A stretch of DNA of 64,000 nucleotides. Source: Hofstenia miamia (Eukaryota > Xenacoelomorpha > Acoela > Hofsteniidae). The stretch spans positions 1,358,165 through 1,422,164 of the forward strand of contig CABFPE010000115.1 of NCBI GenBank assembly GCA_900660155.1, read 5' to 3'. This document shows, piece after piece, positions 44,390-57,439 of this stretch. The translations under genes were made by a program, and so were the position numbers. Below the pieces are notes generated by a model. The model was not told where the DNA came from, made no database searches, and saw only the letters and a program-made list of their open reading frames with translations. How positions within the stretch are numbered: position 1 is the stretch's first letter; the number at the start of each line of letters is the position of its first letter.

Positions 44390-47300
44390 AAAAACTGTAA
44401 GTGAAAATCCACTAAAGCGGCCTATTGGAAAACAACTCTCTGATTTATCTGCACTAAAGCGTAAAGCCCGTCCAGTTTCATGCCATTCGTTCTTCAAATA
44501 TGTCATATGTTCCTGATTGTATAAAAAAACTTTATCCACTTACCAAAGATGTTTATTCTGGATGTGCACTGCAATTACGACTGGAATTATGGTAAATTCC
44601 CTTGAGCATGAAAATATAGGAACATTGCACCAACAACAGTATCCAGACTTTGTTTTATATACTGCTGCATGTTAAATCCCCCTTATTCCCTTGTCTCCTT
44701 AGTGATGTATATTGTAAAAATCTATGCACCAGCATGGTTGCTTATCAAAACTCAAGCATCTGTCATATATGGTCTCAGGAATTTATTTTTTCTTGTNGGC
44801 TTGCATATATACATGTAATATGTTTCAGCAAAAAGCCATTGAATTTTCTTCCAAGGAAATGGAAACTTCTCAGAAATATTTTTTGCAGCATAGAAACAGT
44901 TTGGTAATACAAGTATCACAATAACATTTCCTATATAGAATAATGATTTTTTTAGGTAGGCTTCTTCTAGTGACTCACCTATTCAATAAAGTTTCCACTA
45001 AGTCTGCATCTATTAAAACATTGTTATGAAATTTTATTCTTTTCCTATTCACTGCACTAATTCTATATGAAAGTTTTTCTGGAATATTTTAGTTCTAAGC
45101 AAGAAGTTTTGCTTTATTTCACAACTGTTTCCAGGTGTTATAAAGTTTGATCATTTGGTAAGCAATTGTCATATACTTGATACTCAACATTCAGTGAGGT
45201 ATTTGTGATATGAATAACTTTGTTGGAGATATCAATTACTGCCAGAATTTTGAAAAACGTTACTGGCATGATAATATGCATAGAGGATGTTATATATGTT
45301 AGAAAGATGGGCGCCAAGTATTTCAGATCTTGCGTTTGGTGTCAAGTTAAGCTCCAAGACATCTTCTAATGCTAATTTAATATCTTGCAAATGAGCTTAG
45401 AATGGCTTAATACTGTTAACTCAAACGGACCACCTGTTCCAGATTTTCCATGAAATCCCAGACAGAACAAGTCTATTGTTACGACGTAGGTTTGAGGTCT
45501 TAGTAGCATAAATGTGTCTTTCACAAATGTTTTATCGTTTTAGTGTCGATTGTTTGGCGTAAATTGGACAAATTTTAGAAAGTATTGATTGCTAGCATTT
45601 TATTGTCTTAAACTATTTCACAACCTGCAATTATCGATTTAGCATTACAACTATACCACAATTATCCAAAACGCAATGTACTTTCACAATGGCATTTATT
45701 AATAACAGCACCTGTATTTAATGCTTATGTACATGTCAACATACATGTATGTGATTTTTAAGAAATTGTAGAAGAATGTTTGCATGTTAGTTGAAAGTGG
45801 CTCCAAATTTCAGTGTACAAATGGAAATCATTGTTTCCTTAATATATATTCTGTATCATTTTGGTAGCTTTTAATGTTCCAAATAACGACGTCGTTTTGA
45901 TGTCGTTTTTCGACTGGCATGAACAATGTGTTTTAGCAATATAAGGTTAGATGCTATGTATTTGTGAACATCGGCCCATTAATATGTCATGGTCTTGGGC
46001 AAAATGACCCATCTGTGCTCACCCTCTTAATGGTCCTAATTGTAGGAAATGGAATTGCAAAAACTGCAATTTCAAATAATTTTAGCAAGTACAACTCAGC
46101 AATATTGAGCTAACTCTAATAAAGAAATGTGTCTTAAAGTCTAAGGAATATTTCATTTTGTTCAGATCCATGATACGCAAAATCAATTGCAAGTTACTAG
46201 TAATTTCAAAACAAAGTCATTCATATTTATTTATTTCTGAAATTAACAAGTACTAAATCCTATATAAACTATACATTTTTTGCAATAACAAAATTTAAGA
46301 ACTTATAACTCACGGAGTGATAAAGATATCTAAAATCTTATGGCACCATTAGATATATAATTTTGTCCTCTATCATTTCAATCCCACTTCACAACTGCAT
46401 GTGAATTTTTCTTGGGTGTTACTTTGGCAAAACAAAATAGTTGATGAACGTTTTTGATAGTTGATGAACGTTTTTGATGCCATGCCCTTTGCTCACCTTA
46501 TTATTATAACACTAGGAATGGGAAAATTGGAAATCTGTGATTTGTATTGTGATTATTATGTATAAATTACTATTTTTCATAGTTAAATTTCTGTAATGTC
46601 AATTACATTGTATAACCTTCCATCTTGTATTTATCTGATATATTTAAATGCAATGCAAACATAATCATTTGTAGGTGATGGAAAAAGGATTAATAACTAA
46701 TTCCCAGACTCCATATTTTAGCTTAGTAAATTTGATCACTTCCCAAAACTTGTGAATCTAATAGGTCTATGTTTTTTATATTTAGATTACTGCATGACAG
46801 GAAGCTCATTTACATGTAACTAACAATTTGGTAAAAAAGTATTGAAATAACAATTAAGAATTGTTGTTTATTCATTGTTTCCAAACTATTGCAGTTATGT
46901 TTCTTATTGATTTAGCTGTATAGATCTCTGAAATAAACATTTCATGATTTATAATATCTACTTATAATTTGTTAATATATTATTTGTATGTAGGGAGAAT
47001 TGTATATTTGTCATTTGAGAATGTGATCACATAATAGTTCAATTAGTAAATAATTGTTTATAGTTGCTTTCTCAATGTTACATGTTAACACTAACTGAAT
47101 TCAATCTTTGCATAAATGAGCTTAGGCTAATTAAGACAAATGTACAATGACTAAATCGGTTTTATTCTATGTCAGAAAATTGGTGTCATTATCTACTATT
47201 GTGTGTGCTTATAAATTTCATTATTGAAAATGTAAATTATTTTATTTTGCCAAAATTGTAAATACTTTCAGCTATTTAGGAAGTACTATTAGGTATCAGT

Positions 47301-47460
47301 TATTGCGTGATTTAGTAGGCTATCGAGCACTTTTCTTTTAAAATTTGAAACTTAATCCGGTTTGATATCAGTAATCTGCACTAGTTCGCTGCTGTTTAAA
47401 ATAGTTCAAACGAAGATACCGCCCTGCTTGACGTTTAGTAACTAAATTTAGCAACATTGA
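44390..47460. other. No gene recognised
   Basis: Sequence right after the gap reads PLKRPIGKQLSDLSALKRKA on the + strand, a basic stretch I cannot assign. A 20-bp tandem repeat TAGTTGATGAACGTTTTTGA lies at about 46438-46477. A single N is at 44797. The rest is AT-rich. Confidence 0.35.
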
Positions 47461-47477
47461 GTCAGATAACGTAAATT

Positions 47478-47930
47478 GTGGAAGACCTCCATCAAGTCGT
47501 GATGGGTGGCCTAAGAAAAAGGGCAGTGACAAAAGATGACGTCAAGCTCAGCCAATCATCACGAGGAGGCGGGACGTACCATATAAATAGGAGGACACCA
47601 ACACGAGTCGTCAGACCCCGCAGAGTAAGGACGAAACGCTTCCAGTCTTGCATTTGGAGAAGACAAGAGTCAGCACGAGACGCTGTCAGTTTTGCATTTA
47701 AAAGAGAAGAGTTCAGCATGAGACGCTGTCAGTTTTGCTGTTGAATTGGTTGCTTTATGCTGGTTAAAGTGGTAGTCAAAGTGGTTGGCAATTTGGTCTC
47801 AAGTTTTGCTGTCAGATTGCTAAGTAAGTTAGTTCCGAATTTCTAAATTCTTTAGCCTACTAAGTTTGTAGTATATTGGTTTGTTATTGCTCATTTTGGT
47901 TATTATTAACTAGTAAGTTAAAATAAAGTC
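47478..47930 (+). promoter_or_regulatory. GC-rich promoter-like module (solo LTR or non-coding gene?)
   Basis: An unusually GC-rich island holds, in order, a palindromic CRE TGACGTCA (47537-47544), CCAAT (47552-47556), a GC box GGCGGG (47568-47573) and a TATA box TATAAATA (47582-47589), spaced as in a strong polymerase II promoter. Initiation would be near 47612. Three tandem repeats of about 42 bp (AGTCAGCACGAGACGCTGTC is the middle one) span 47622-47745, and AATAAA follows at 47922-47927. The unit could start at TGTGGAAGACC (47476), LTR-like, but no matching end or target duplication was found. An 88-codon frame covers part of it and looks incidental. Confidence 0.55.
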
Positions 47931-50520
47931 GTTTTTATAAGTGTTGTTTTTCACACTTAAGTTATGTTAAATAGTTTATTGCAATTACTTTAACACTTAT
48001 TTTATTGTTTGTTTAAGCTCTTTGAATAATTGTGGCACATTGTTCAAATCAGATTTAATCGTTGTTTTCATCCTGGTAGAATTCTAATTTGATAAAATTC
48101 TTTAACTTGTTACAGAAGAAACGTTTCTGCTTAAAAGTTTTAGTGGATTAAGTAAAATACGTTGTGTTAATAAGAGTTAAATTAACATAGAGAGTTTAAT
48201 CTTATTTTTGGTAAATTGTCAGAGATAAGAGCTGTCGCTAGAATATTTTTGTTCCAGAATTCGACAGTACGGAAAATTAAATTGCTAGGTAAAAATTATC
48301 TTTTTGGGAAAAATTCCACTAGTACGTGACTGCACAAATAAATCGTTATTAGAAACACAAACCCCAAAACTATAAACGCCTAGCCAACGCAATTTTCTAA
48401 CATCTAAGACATCTGAAAGAGTATAACTTATTAAATAAATAAACTACTGAACTATTGTTGCATGTACATTGTAATAGTGAATGCTAAGCGAATTCTTGTC
48501 TTGATACTAATGTGCTCTCAAACATCAATCTAAAGCCGTGTGACAAAGTGATTGTAACATTAAGTAACTATGTAGTCAGTTTTGCCTAATGGACAAATTC
48601 AAATTGTTTCTATTCGTAAACAGAACTCAACATAAATAATTTAAATATGGAGAATTTTTTACTCAATAAATCCTTTTTCTTGAACAAACACAGGGAAAAT
48701 CAGTGTGAACAAACCAAGATTTGATAGCAACAGCAGCTAAACTAATGTTAGGGAACATTTTTTCGAAACTACATCAAGTTCATATATCCAACGGAAACAT
48801 TTTACAAGTTCATCAAAAATTAATAGCCCGACTATAATAGTCTTATCAATCAGTACATTTGTCAGAAATTGAACTATTTGATTTTAAGACAATGACATAT
48901 GCAAATTACTTAGATTTCTGACTTTATATAATGCTTGTTGTTCGGAGTACAAAAGCATTAATCAATTGTAGTGACATTAAAAATCTATATTTTCGCTGAT
49001 TGTTAATCAGGTTTAAGGACATGTAAACTTGAATAGTAGATTATTAAAGTTGAACATTAATCATCAGAATTATTCACTATAAATAAATGTTGTATGATGT
49101 ATTCGTTTTATAAAAACAGCTAGAGCATGTATTAAAAAGTGATTGATTGAATAACAGCCTTATTCTAATCATGCATTAATAAAGTTGTAACAGATGCTAC
49201 CATAATTAATTTACATTTGTTTACAAAATGCTGTTAATTTGTTAGGATGATGCTAACTGCGGTTTTCTATAGGAAAAGACTTCAGTCAAACTTCTTTAAA
49301 AATTCTGCCTATGTTTATTATATTTTGGAAATTCAGTATGTAATTAATATACACAATGTGCAATGGAAAACTAAGTTTAACATTTATAGAAGAATACAAT
49401 TAATTTAAAACATATTTAAAGATTCCAATTTAGTTTGTTAAATTAAGTAAAATATAATACATTCATCATTTTTAGAACAGCAGCAACGTTCAATATCAAG
49501 TACCTTAGTATATTTATAAATTTATTGCTTAGTGGAAGGCGTCCCATCAATCTATACGTCTGACACAAATTTTGAAATGTGTGTTTGAACTAGAATTGGC
49601 CAAATCCCTACCCTATCTCTAAACTTTAACAAAAGTATGCAGCAATTAAATTTAATAAGCTTAATTTCAACTTCCTTGTTCAACTAAACTATAGTTCTGC
49701 GATCAATTCAAGTAAACTAGAAATTAATGCAATCCAAAATAACTTTTTAGTTATTATAATAGCTAATAATTTTAAAAGTCATGAAACTTTACAAATATAT
49801 TTTTAATGTATATCTATGTTAAGCCGACTTCAGAAGGATTTTCCACAGCTAAATATTAAATATTTAATTCACTATCCCATGAGCAGTATTTAATTATTAG
49901 ACCGTGTTTTAAACTTGCACGAACATATTATTGAAAATTCTTTAGATTATAAAAAAATAAAATGTAAAGCATTAAGGAAGCTTTAATCGTAAATGTGTGC
50001 AGTAAGGAACTCAACCCTAACTCATTTATAGGGAGATGGAGTAAATATAATCCAAATATCATTATGATTTTTGACACCTTGTTGCAGTTATTTCATCCGT
50101 GCAGCCTAAGCATTACATTTTGAATAATGTACTTTAGCAGGGTTTAATATTCGAATGAGTATTTTAAAATCGTATTAAAAAATAGCGTGTTTATTTAAAA
50201 CTACAGCTGTTGTGCAATATTAGATGTTGGAGATCAAGACTAAGCTTATTGTGGAGTAAATCTGATCTACAGAAATTTTATCAATATACAAGCAATTGAC
50301 AATCAATTACTTGAAAACTTGTTTTGGTATTTAGTTATTTCTATATAGAAGTCCATCTAAAGTTATAGCATCAACAGCTAAACGAAATCAAACTTTGATC
50401 ATAACGACGCCACAGCATAAATTTGCTAAGATATCATTTTGAAGCACTTTGTGTACTGTGGATTTTGTGGTTGTTTGCGAATATAGTTTCAACCGATTTC
50501 TAGATATTTAATGAACGTTC
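47931..50520. other. No feature recognised
   Basis: AT-rich, frame-poor DNA without bounded repeats. Confidence 0.4.
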
Positions 50521-50724
50521 GTCAATACATTTTTACATTTAATTTGTTGTAATTAATACTTTAGACTCATTAGTTAATTAATATTAAATTTAAAATGGTC
50601 CACATTAACAAGCATCATTACNNGTCAATACATTTTTACATTTAATTTGTTGTAATTAACACTTTAGACTCATTAGTTAATTAATATTAAATTTAAAATG
50701 GTCCACATTAACAAGCATCATTAC
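50521..50724. repeat. 101-bp direct duplication around NN
   Basis: 50521-50621 and 50624-50724 differ at one base. NN at 50622-50623 separates them. This is probably an assembly overlap. Confidence 0.85.
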
Positions 50725-51160
50725 TACCCCAAAATAGGTTTTGCTAAAAAGTATGCATGCTGCCACTGACTTTCAAATTTGCATATACTGTGCTCAGTAT
50801 ATTGCATTGCAAGGTCAACATAAGGCATCTATATATTAACCAGCAAAATTCCCTATTCATAAATTTTACAGACTACAGATAATTATACATCTTAGGTTTG
50901 AATAACTCTGACGTACTACTGGAGGTGGCAGTGTGCATTAAAGGGCTAAATAGCAAGAAATTTTAAAAAGCTATTTAGCTAGCAGTCCAGATATCATTGC
51001 TTTTATCAAGCATCGAAGTAAGAATCATATAACCCCTAGGATAGTAATTATTCCACCTCCCTATACAAATTCAGTTGACAAATTATGATGTAATTCAATG
51101 TTGACGCTGAATTTTAATGTTAAATTACATTTCCCTTATGTATTCAATGCATTCAAATTA

Positions 51161-51209
<49 letters not shown>

Positions 51210-54200
51210 AATCATTACGAAAGTGTCCTTGATAAATATGCATGCATAATTATAGGTAGATGGTATGGTGGTGAGTATTTTTATATTTATGTACATACAT
51301 TAGTAATGTGTTAGTGTGGTACAACTCGTGGATATATTTTTTATCCTGTGCAGGCTGGTAGAATTAAAATTTATATTCCACATTGTGTGTTACAAACATA
51401 GGTTTTGACTGAAGTGTTTTCCCATGGAAAAAAAATGCAGTTAGCATCATCCTAACAAATAAACAGTATTGTGTTTTCAAATGTAAATAAATAATGGTAA
51501 CATCTGTTATAACTTAATTAATGCATGATGAGACAGTAGTTGTTCAATCAATCACATTTCTGTACATGGTCTAGTATTTTTTATAAAAAGAATGCATCAT
51601 TCAAAATTCATTTTAGGATAACAATTCTGGTGTTTAATAATCTGATTAGAAATATATGCCATCTACAGATTTTTAACATGAATTTAATTGACTTCGAATT
51701 TTGCGTTTTGAAGAACAAGCCCTCTATAAATTCACATATCCAAATATTCTTACCATCAAACTCATTAATTTTTAACTAATTTCAACGATTATTAGGATTG
51801 TATTAATCATTTTATTAATCCTTTCATACCGAATCTGTAGTTTCTACACATCAATTCTATACGGTAAATAGTAAAATTTTCAATAATGTTTTTTGCAAAA
51901 TCCAAAACATTTATAGGTCATTTATGGAACGATAATATTTCAAAGTATTCAAAGCGGTTATCAGAATTGGAATTGGGCCAAGCCCGGATCATTTCAAAAT
52001 AGCATTTATTCGGCCCAACCCCGGCCCGGCCCAAATTATTTGTCTTTTTCGCCACTGTTAGTGTCTTTTGCATCATAGAGGTTCATAAGTACTATACTAT
52101 GAATTTGATTGGAAAAGTCTCATAATTAATATATATGTGCATAGGTGCATATCCACTTTAGTCCGTCAACAATGCTAATTCAATTCTGTTCAAATTCAAA
52201 TTGCATTGTTAACTTTAATACAATAAACGTGTTATACGAAGTTGTAGGCCTGGAGCAGACGTTAGTCCTTTCTGTAAATGATTGCATTTGACTACCAGAT
52301 AGCACTGAATGTACATTTTCACAATGTTACCAATAAATACAAAATTTTCTACATTGCTTTAAATTTGTGTATAGATTAAACTTAAATTTCTAAGAGTTTT
52401 TTTTAATTCTTTGTTGGTTTCTTCTTAAAATTGTTAAACGCTTTCATCTCACAAATCCGCAAAATATTCTCAAAAATCAGAGTGCACAATGTACATGAGG
52501 TGTGTCTCCTCTTTTTATAAATGAAACTGCTTATATTTAAATCTTTTGCTTAGACTTTTATGGAAAGCCTATAAAAATGTTACCATTTATAGTATTGTAA
52601 TGATAAGTGAGATAATGACGATTCTTGGCATAAATAACAACGATTTATCATTATGTTTAGGCCTAATCTCCAGATATTTTATTACTAACTGGGCAAGGCA
52701 AAACTTAACTGTCAATTTTGCACTGAAATCTATTATTGCAATTTGCAGTTTGCAGTTTGTATATAGACAAACCTTAAGAAAAGAGAACCACAACAAGAGC
52801 ATTTATATTCTGCTACACTTTTATCCAAACGTTTCATAAAAATTAATTCTATATGAAGATGAAATGTGTGTTTATTTTAGTTTGTATATGTATTTTTACA
52901 CTTTCTACAAATCTGCTGGAGTTTCACTAAAACATTTTGTCAAGTTTTTACAAGAACTTCTTTTAAAATGTTGTTTATTACTTTTACTACAAATATTTAT
53001 GCAATGTTTTAATAAGGCAAAAATGTTGTTATTAAATTACTGTAATATAATACTATTTTTTGAAGCAACCCTCTTTTAAAATATTTCAACACCTGCTGAG
53101 TACCATGCCCTACGGTCAAGGTATCATATAGGTCACGTTTCATAGGTTCTTCCTACCGCCTCCACTAATTTAGTAATATAAGTATTACCACAACAAATTA
53201 TTTCCAGGATTGCAATAGTCCTTTTCTCGTTTAGAAAACATATCACTTCTTAAATATTCAATTACTAAAATTTTCTGCCAACTTACATCAACTTACATCA
53301 GCACAAAGTAAGTGGAATTTTCATAAACGGTCTTTGCTTGTAGCAGACAAAATTTAGATGTTAGAAGTATTAAACCAACCAGCAATGTAGGGCTAATTCA
53401 ATTTAAAGAGAATGTTTTTTTGATTTGCAAAATTTAAGTTTTCAAGTGAATTTTTTCTTGTATTTCAAATACCAATAAAAACATTGGGCCAAAGCCCAGC
53501 CCGGCCCAAATTGCTAAGTCGAAACAGTCCAATCATAGAACAGATGTACTTGGGAATCCCTGCTACTCAAAATAAAAGTGAAAGGTCAGCAAGCGATGCA
53601 AACGCACTTCTCTTGATGCAGATCACGTCAATGAACTGATTGTTATTTGATCTGTCGAAAGAAGCCTTCCATAAATTTTGTTTGAAAGACTTTTTACATT
53701 TGTCATTCTTATTGAAAATTATACTTTAATATTTTGTTTTGCGCTTTAAAAAAATCTAGGGCGGTTACAGTTACTAGAAAAAAACCAACGGTTAGGTTAA
53801 GGTCATGAAATGCTCGTAACCGCAAAGCTCTACTCTTAATATCATATGAAACCTAATAACCTTTTGTGTTTTCTTCTGTCATTAGGAAATTTTGTAGCAT
53901 TGCTGTTGATTTTTGCTTTAGGTAAAAAACTTAGCATTTTATCTAGGTTTCGGATAATTTTCTGTAAATACTTTCACATGAACTGATTACCAGTCGCAAT
54001 GGATATTCTAGTTTGTGAATTGTTGGTAATCCGTACAATTTTGAAGAGCCTGACAGATTTCGTATTATGATAAAATGTTTCGGATATCTGTTTTTCATTC
54101 TTCATTTCTAACAATTTCACACTAAATCTATTTTCAAAACAAATTGCAGTTGAATGGGGAATATTCATGAAATTTTGAAATATTTTAAAAAATATATAAT

Positions 54201-54470
54201 TTCTATATAATCGGTAGCGAAATTAGCAAAAAATTGGTTTCCAGTTTTTAACATTTCTTAGATTTTACAATATTACCAAATAACGAAAATGAAGACTAAA
54301 ATAGTGTTTTGTATTTTATTTTTTATAATATACCCTTTATATCATTCAGGATTTTCGAGTTTTTCGTTTTGAGGTTGAAGACATTGATTCCTTTTTCATT
54401 TATATTTTAGTATAGTACACAGATTACTTTTTCGATTTTTCAATGATCACAAAGCATATTATAACGATTA
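50725..54470. other. No gene; AT-rich with GC-rich islands
   Basis: Two related GC-rich blocks with GGCCCGGCCCAAATT cores lie at 51970-52062 and 53480-53535, perhaps transposon ends. A (TA)n run lies at 51162-51206. No coding sequence is recognised. Confidence 0.4.
51162..51206. repeat. (TA)n microsatellite
   Basis: An uninterrupted AT dinucleotide run of about 45 bp. Confidence 0.9.
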
Positions 54471-54488
54471 TATACTTTTTAGAGTAAT

Positions 54489-54653
54489 ATGAGATATAAG
54501 TGCTGTTTTGTTCCAACATGTCACATAGCAAGTAAAAATAACCCTAATATTTCGTTCTTGAGTGTTCGAATGAACAGAAATTTGCGAATTTTTTGGTTTA
54601 ATGCTGTGAATCGAAATGATGCCGTAAATCCACCGAAATATCCTAGGTTTGTG
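54489..54653 (+). CDS. THAP-domain first exon (partial)
   Basis: The frame opens MRYKCCFVPTCHIASKNNPN and continues with a W in RIFWFNAVNR and the segment PPKYPRF. This is the N-terminal half of a THAP (C2CH) zinc finger, a DNA-binding fold shared by P-element-like transposases and chromatin proteins. The first cysteine pair and the invariant tryptophan are visible. The frame then meets CCTAG|GTTTGT, a plausible donor at 54654, so the C-x2-H half should lie in another exon, which I could not find. An acceptor (TATACTTTTTAG, 54471-54482) lies 6 nt before the ATG, as in the three genes above. It may belong to a host gene or a transposase. Part of it recurs at 55330 because of an assembly duplication. 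Confidence 0.5.
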
Positions 54654-55713
54654 AAAAACATTTCGATTTAAAAAATGATATGCCCAGACAAAAATGAGAA
54701 ATCCTCACGATATCCTAAAAACATCTCACTGCGACATAATAGCAATAACACAAGAACGTCGCAATGTATCCTAAAACGATCCTAAATCAGTCTTAATGTC
54801 CGTCCAAAACAATATCTCTAGGATGTCTCATTGAGACACCATGTGTATCAAAAATACGTTCTCAGGCTGTCTCAGCAGATGGGCTTGAGATTGTATCGCA
54901 ATGAGATACTTCGAGAATAGCGGAAAGCGCGATAGGTTAATGACCCTCACAACAACACCATTTATAACAGCAAAATACACTATTTCAATGCGTTTTAAGT
55001 GCATATAACAGATTATCATAAGCAAATAGCAATGACCAAGCTGTTACAAAGAACACAAGATTCTGCAGACAAAAATTGCTTGGCACAAATGCATATAACA
55101 ATGCAAACAGCAAAGCATTTAGAAACGGAAAGACATTTTGCGCTGTCAAAACTATCAATAACTAACACAATACCGCTAGTATTGATAACAGATTACATTA
55201 CAAGACTTTTAATTACTGATTTATTTCGTATGTATGTTAGCTTGAAAACATCGCATATATTCTTTAGCAATTTGGTCATAATTTTGGCAATAATAAATTT
55301 AAATGAAACATTTCAGTTTTGAATAAAANAATGAACAGAAATTTGCGAATTTTTTGGTTTAATGCTGTGAATCGAAATGATGCCGTAAATCCACCGAAAT
55401 ATCCTAGGTTTGTGAAAAACATTTCGATTTAAAAAATGATATGCCCAGACAAAAATGAGAAATCCTCACGATATCCTAAAAACATCTCACTGCGACATAA
55501 TAGCAATAACACAAGAACGTCGCAATGTATCCTAAAACGATCCTAAATCAGTCTTAATGTCCGTCCAAAACAATATCTCTAGGATGTCTCATTGNTATTT
55601 TAAATATTTTTTCAAATAACACTTAAAATAGAACATCGCATATATTCTTTAGCAATTTGGTCATAATTTTGGCAATAATAAATTTAAATGAAACATTTCA
55701 GTTTTGAATAAAA
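54569..55713. other. Scrambled assembly segment with duplicated blocks
   Basis: 54569-54833 recurs at 55330-55594 between two single Ns (55329 and 55595). 55247-55328 recurs at 55632-55713, and 55596-55631 recurs at 56481-56517. This mosaic looks like misplaced haplotype contigs. Confidence 0.75.
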
Positions 55714-56011
55714 TTTGAAATCAGTTTTTTGATGCAACATAAAAGATTATAAAGTAAAAAGGAGTTTTACTAATTTTCAAACAATTCTCAGTTAGTGCTG
55801 ACATTTTGCATACATTATTTTTACATTGCTTGAATTATAAATTAATTCTGAAATGGCATCTCAATGTAATCTCATGAGATGTATCAGCGATAACCTAATG
55901 AGACATCTGCAGAACATCAGCATCCTAAAAGCGTCTCATTAGGATATGAGACACCTGCGACATCAATAGGATGAGTTAGGATGCATTTGCGACAGTTGAT
56001 TTTTGACTGGG
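54683..56011. mobile_element. MITE-like element with CCCAG(A/T)CAAAAAT ends
   Basis: The left end CCCAGACAAAAATGAG (54683) and the right end, whose complement is CCCAGTCAAAAATCAAC (56011), form inverted termini. The interior repeats ATCCTAA and GTCTCATT motifs in both orientations near both ends. The true length is shorter than shown because 265 bp are duplicated around the N at 55329. Confidence 0.4.
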
Positions 56012-56365
56012 TGGTAAGTTTTATACAAAAAATCCAAAAAAAAATATCTAAAGCCTGTCGTGCTGTCGCAATTGTTCGCCTGTCATCAAGAACCGTGCAC
56101 ATCAATGCAATCGCCTGTGCGCGTCAACAATACGAAGAATTATCACTCCATTCAAGAAAAGGTAAACTTCCCCTTTCATGTGATAAAGAATGTCAAACAT
56201 TTGAATTAGAAAGTTGCAACCAATCTGCCCAAACTGTATTATATTTTCTAGCTAATTCAGTTAGATTTACATATTTATTAATAATTTTTTATTCAGATAG
56301 GATGTACGCAAAATATAACCGATGTAACAGGTCAATCAAAGGATATTAAGCCCACTTACAATTGA
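55981..56365 (+). CDS. Possible downstream exons of the THAP gene
   Basis: A frame through 56235 reads KISKACRAVAIVRLSSRTVH, then ELSLHSRKGKLPLSCDKECQ and TFELESCNQSAQT, and meets a GT. Splicing to the acceptor TTTTTATTCAG at 56296 removes 61 nt and continues IGCTQNITDVTGQSKDIKPT to a stop at 56363-56365. Polar, cysteine- and QT-containing linkers like this are common in THAP proteins, but the similarity is weak and the upstream border lies in a MITE end. Confidence 0.25.
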
Positions 56366-57430
56366 GAACCAACCTTCAAAATTTCTACAATTAAAGACTA
56401 TACTTGAATCTACTAATGTGTAAAATTTTAGCTTCAGTTTTAACTCCTTTCACTTCATCCTGCACTCTCCAAATGAGTACATATTTTAAATATTTTTTCA
56501 AATAACACTTAAAATAGAGGCTGGTACAGAGCCTAAGGCATTATACTGGCTATATTTTTAGCATTTACTATATATTAATATATAAAGTAAACATTATCAA
56601 ATGTATTTTTGGATGTTGTGCCATTTATACATTCTCTATAGCTCCCCAAAAAACTCACAGGGCCCCTTAAAAAGGCCTTTTTTAGCATTTTGAAGAGTCT
56701 TTAACTCCAAAATTAAGCATTTCCCATAAAATCTGATAGCAAAAATAATGTTTATAGGTTGAAAACTACTCAGAGTCCAAATTTCAGACAGATTGCTTTT
56801 TTCTATGAGTAGTTATTTGTATCCAAAGTTGCAGATTTTTTGCTTGCAGCTGCCAATAGGCAAATTTTGAAATTTTTTTTCAAAATTCAAAGAGCCATAA
56901 TTCTTAAATCACAAAAGGAATGAAGCTGAAATTTTCAGGATAGTGTTATTTTATTGAAATCATCCTATGGTGTAAATATGGACAAAATCTGAGATGTGGC
57001 CCATGGAACCATTAGGTGATTTCACTTGGAATGACCCTGTAGCAAATCCATTTGCTGTTCTTGGTTAAATAATAGTCTATTGAAGAAAAAATTCTTAAAG
57101 ATGGAATGCTTGAATTTAGGTAATTTAAATTTTCAATTGGTTCTTAGTTTCTTCATTTGATTAGATGGTATGAACCAATGATATAATGGATGCGATGATT
57201 ATAGTTGTATTGATGTTACTAAAAGCATATCTTCTTTTTTTCAGTGATTTGTAAATATTACACTTTGAAAAGCAGTATCCTTGTGAATAACATTTGCTTA
57301 AGAATCTTTGTATTTTATTTCATTCAATGAGGTTGTATCTAAATCATATACTGACAATCCATATTATATTCAACTTAGTATTACTGATTAAAATATTTGG
57401 TGGATTTCATTATCTGCATAGTTGGAGATT
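56366..57430. other. No gene; possible transposon end
   Basis: Sequence from about 56640 ends in GGTGATTTCACTTGGAATGA then CCCTG near 57041. Its complement is an AGGGTCATTCC-type terminus. No left end was found. Confidence 0.3.
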
Positions 57431-57439
57431 TTGAGATCT

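Noticed and set aside
43235-44539. Frames of 360-434 residues across the large gap
   Set aside because: They are made of unknown residues from 1000 N. Only the 43235-43389 end is interpretable, as a LINE C-terminus.
47478-47744. 88-codon basic frame as a small protein gene
   Set aside because: It starts upstream of the TATA box and would not be on the predicted transcript in full; the promoter-like reading fits better.
52546-52839. 97-codon + frame as a membrane protein
   Set aside because: It has an equally long frame on the opposite strand, no family features and no splice context.
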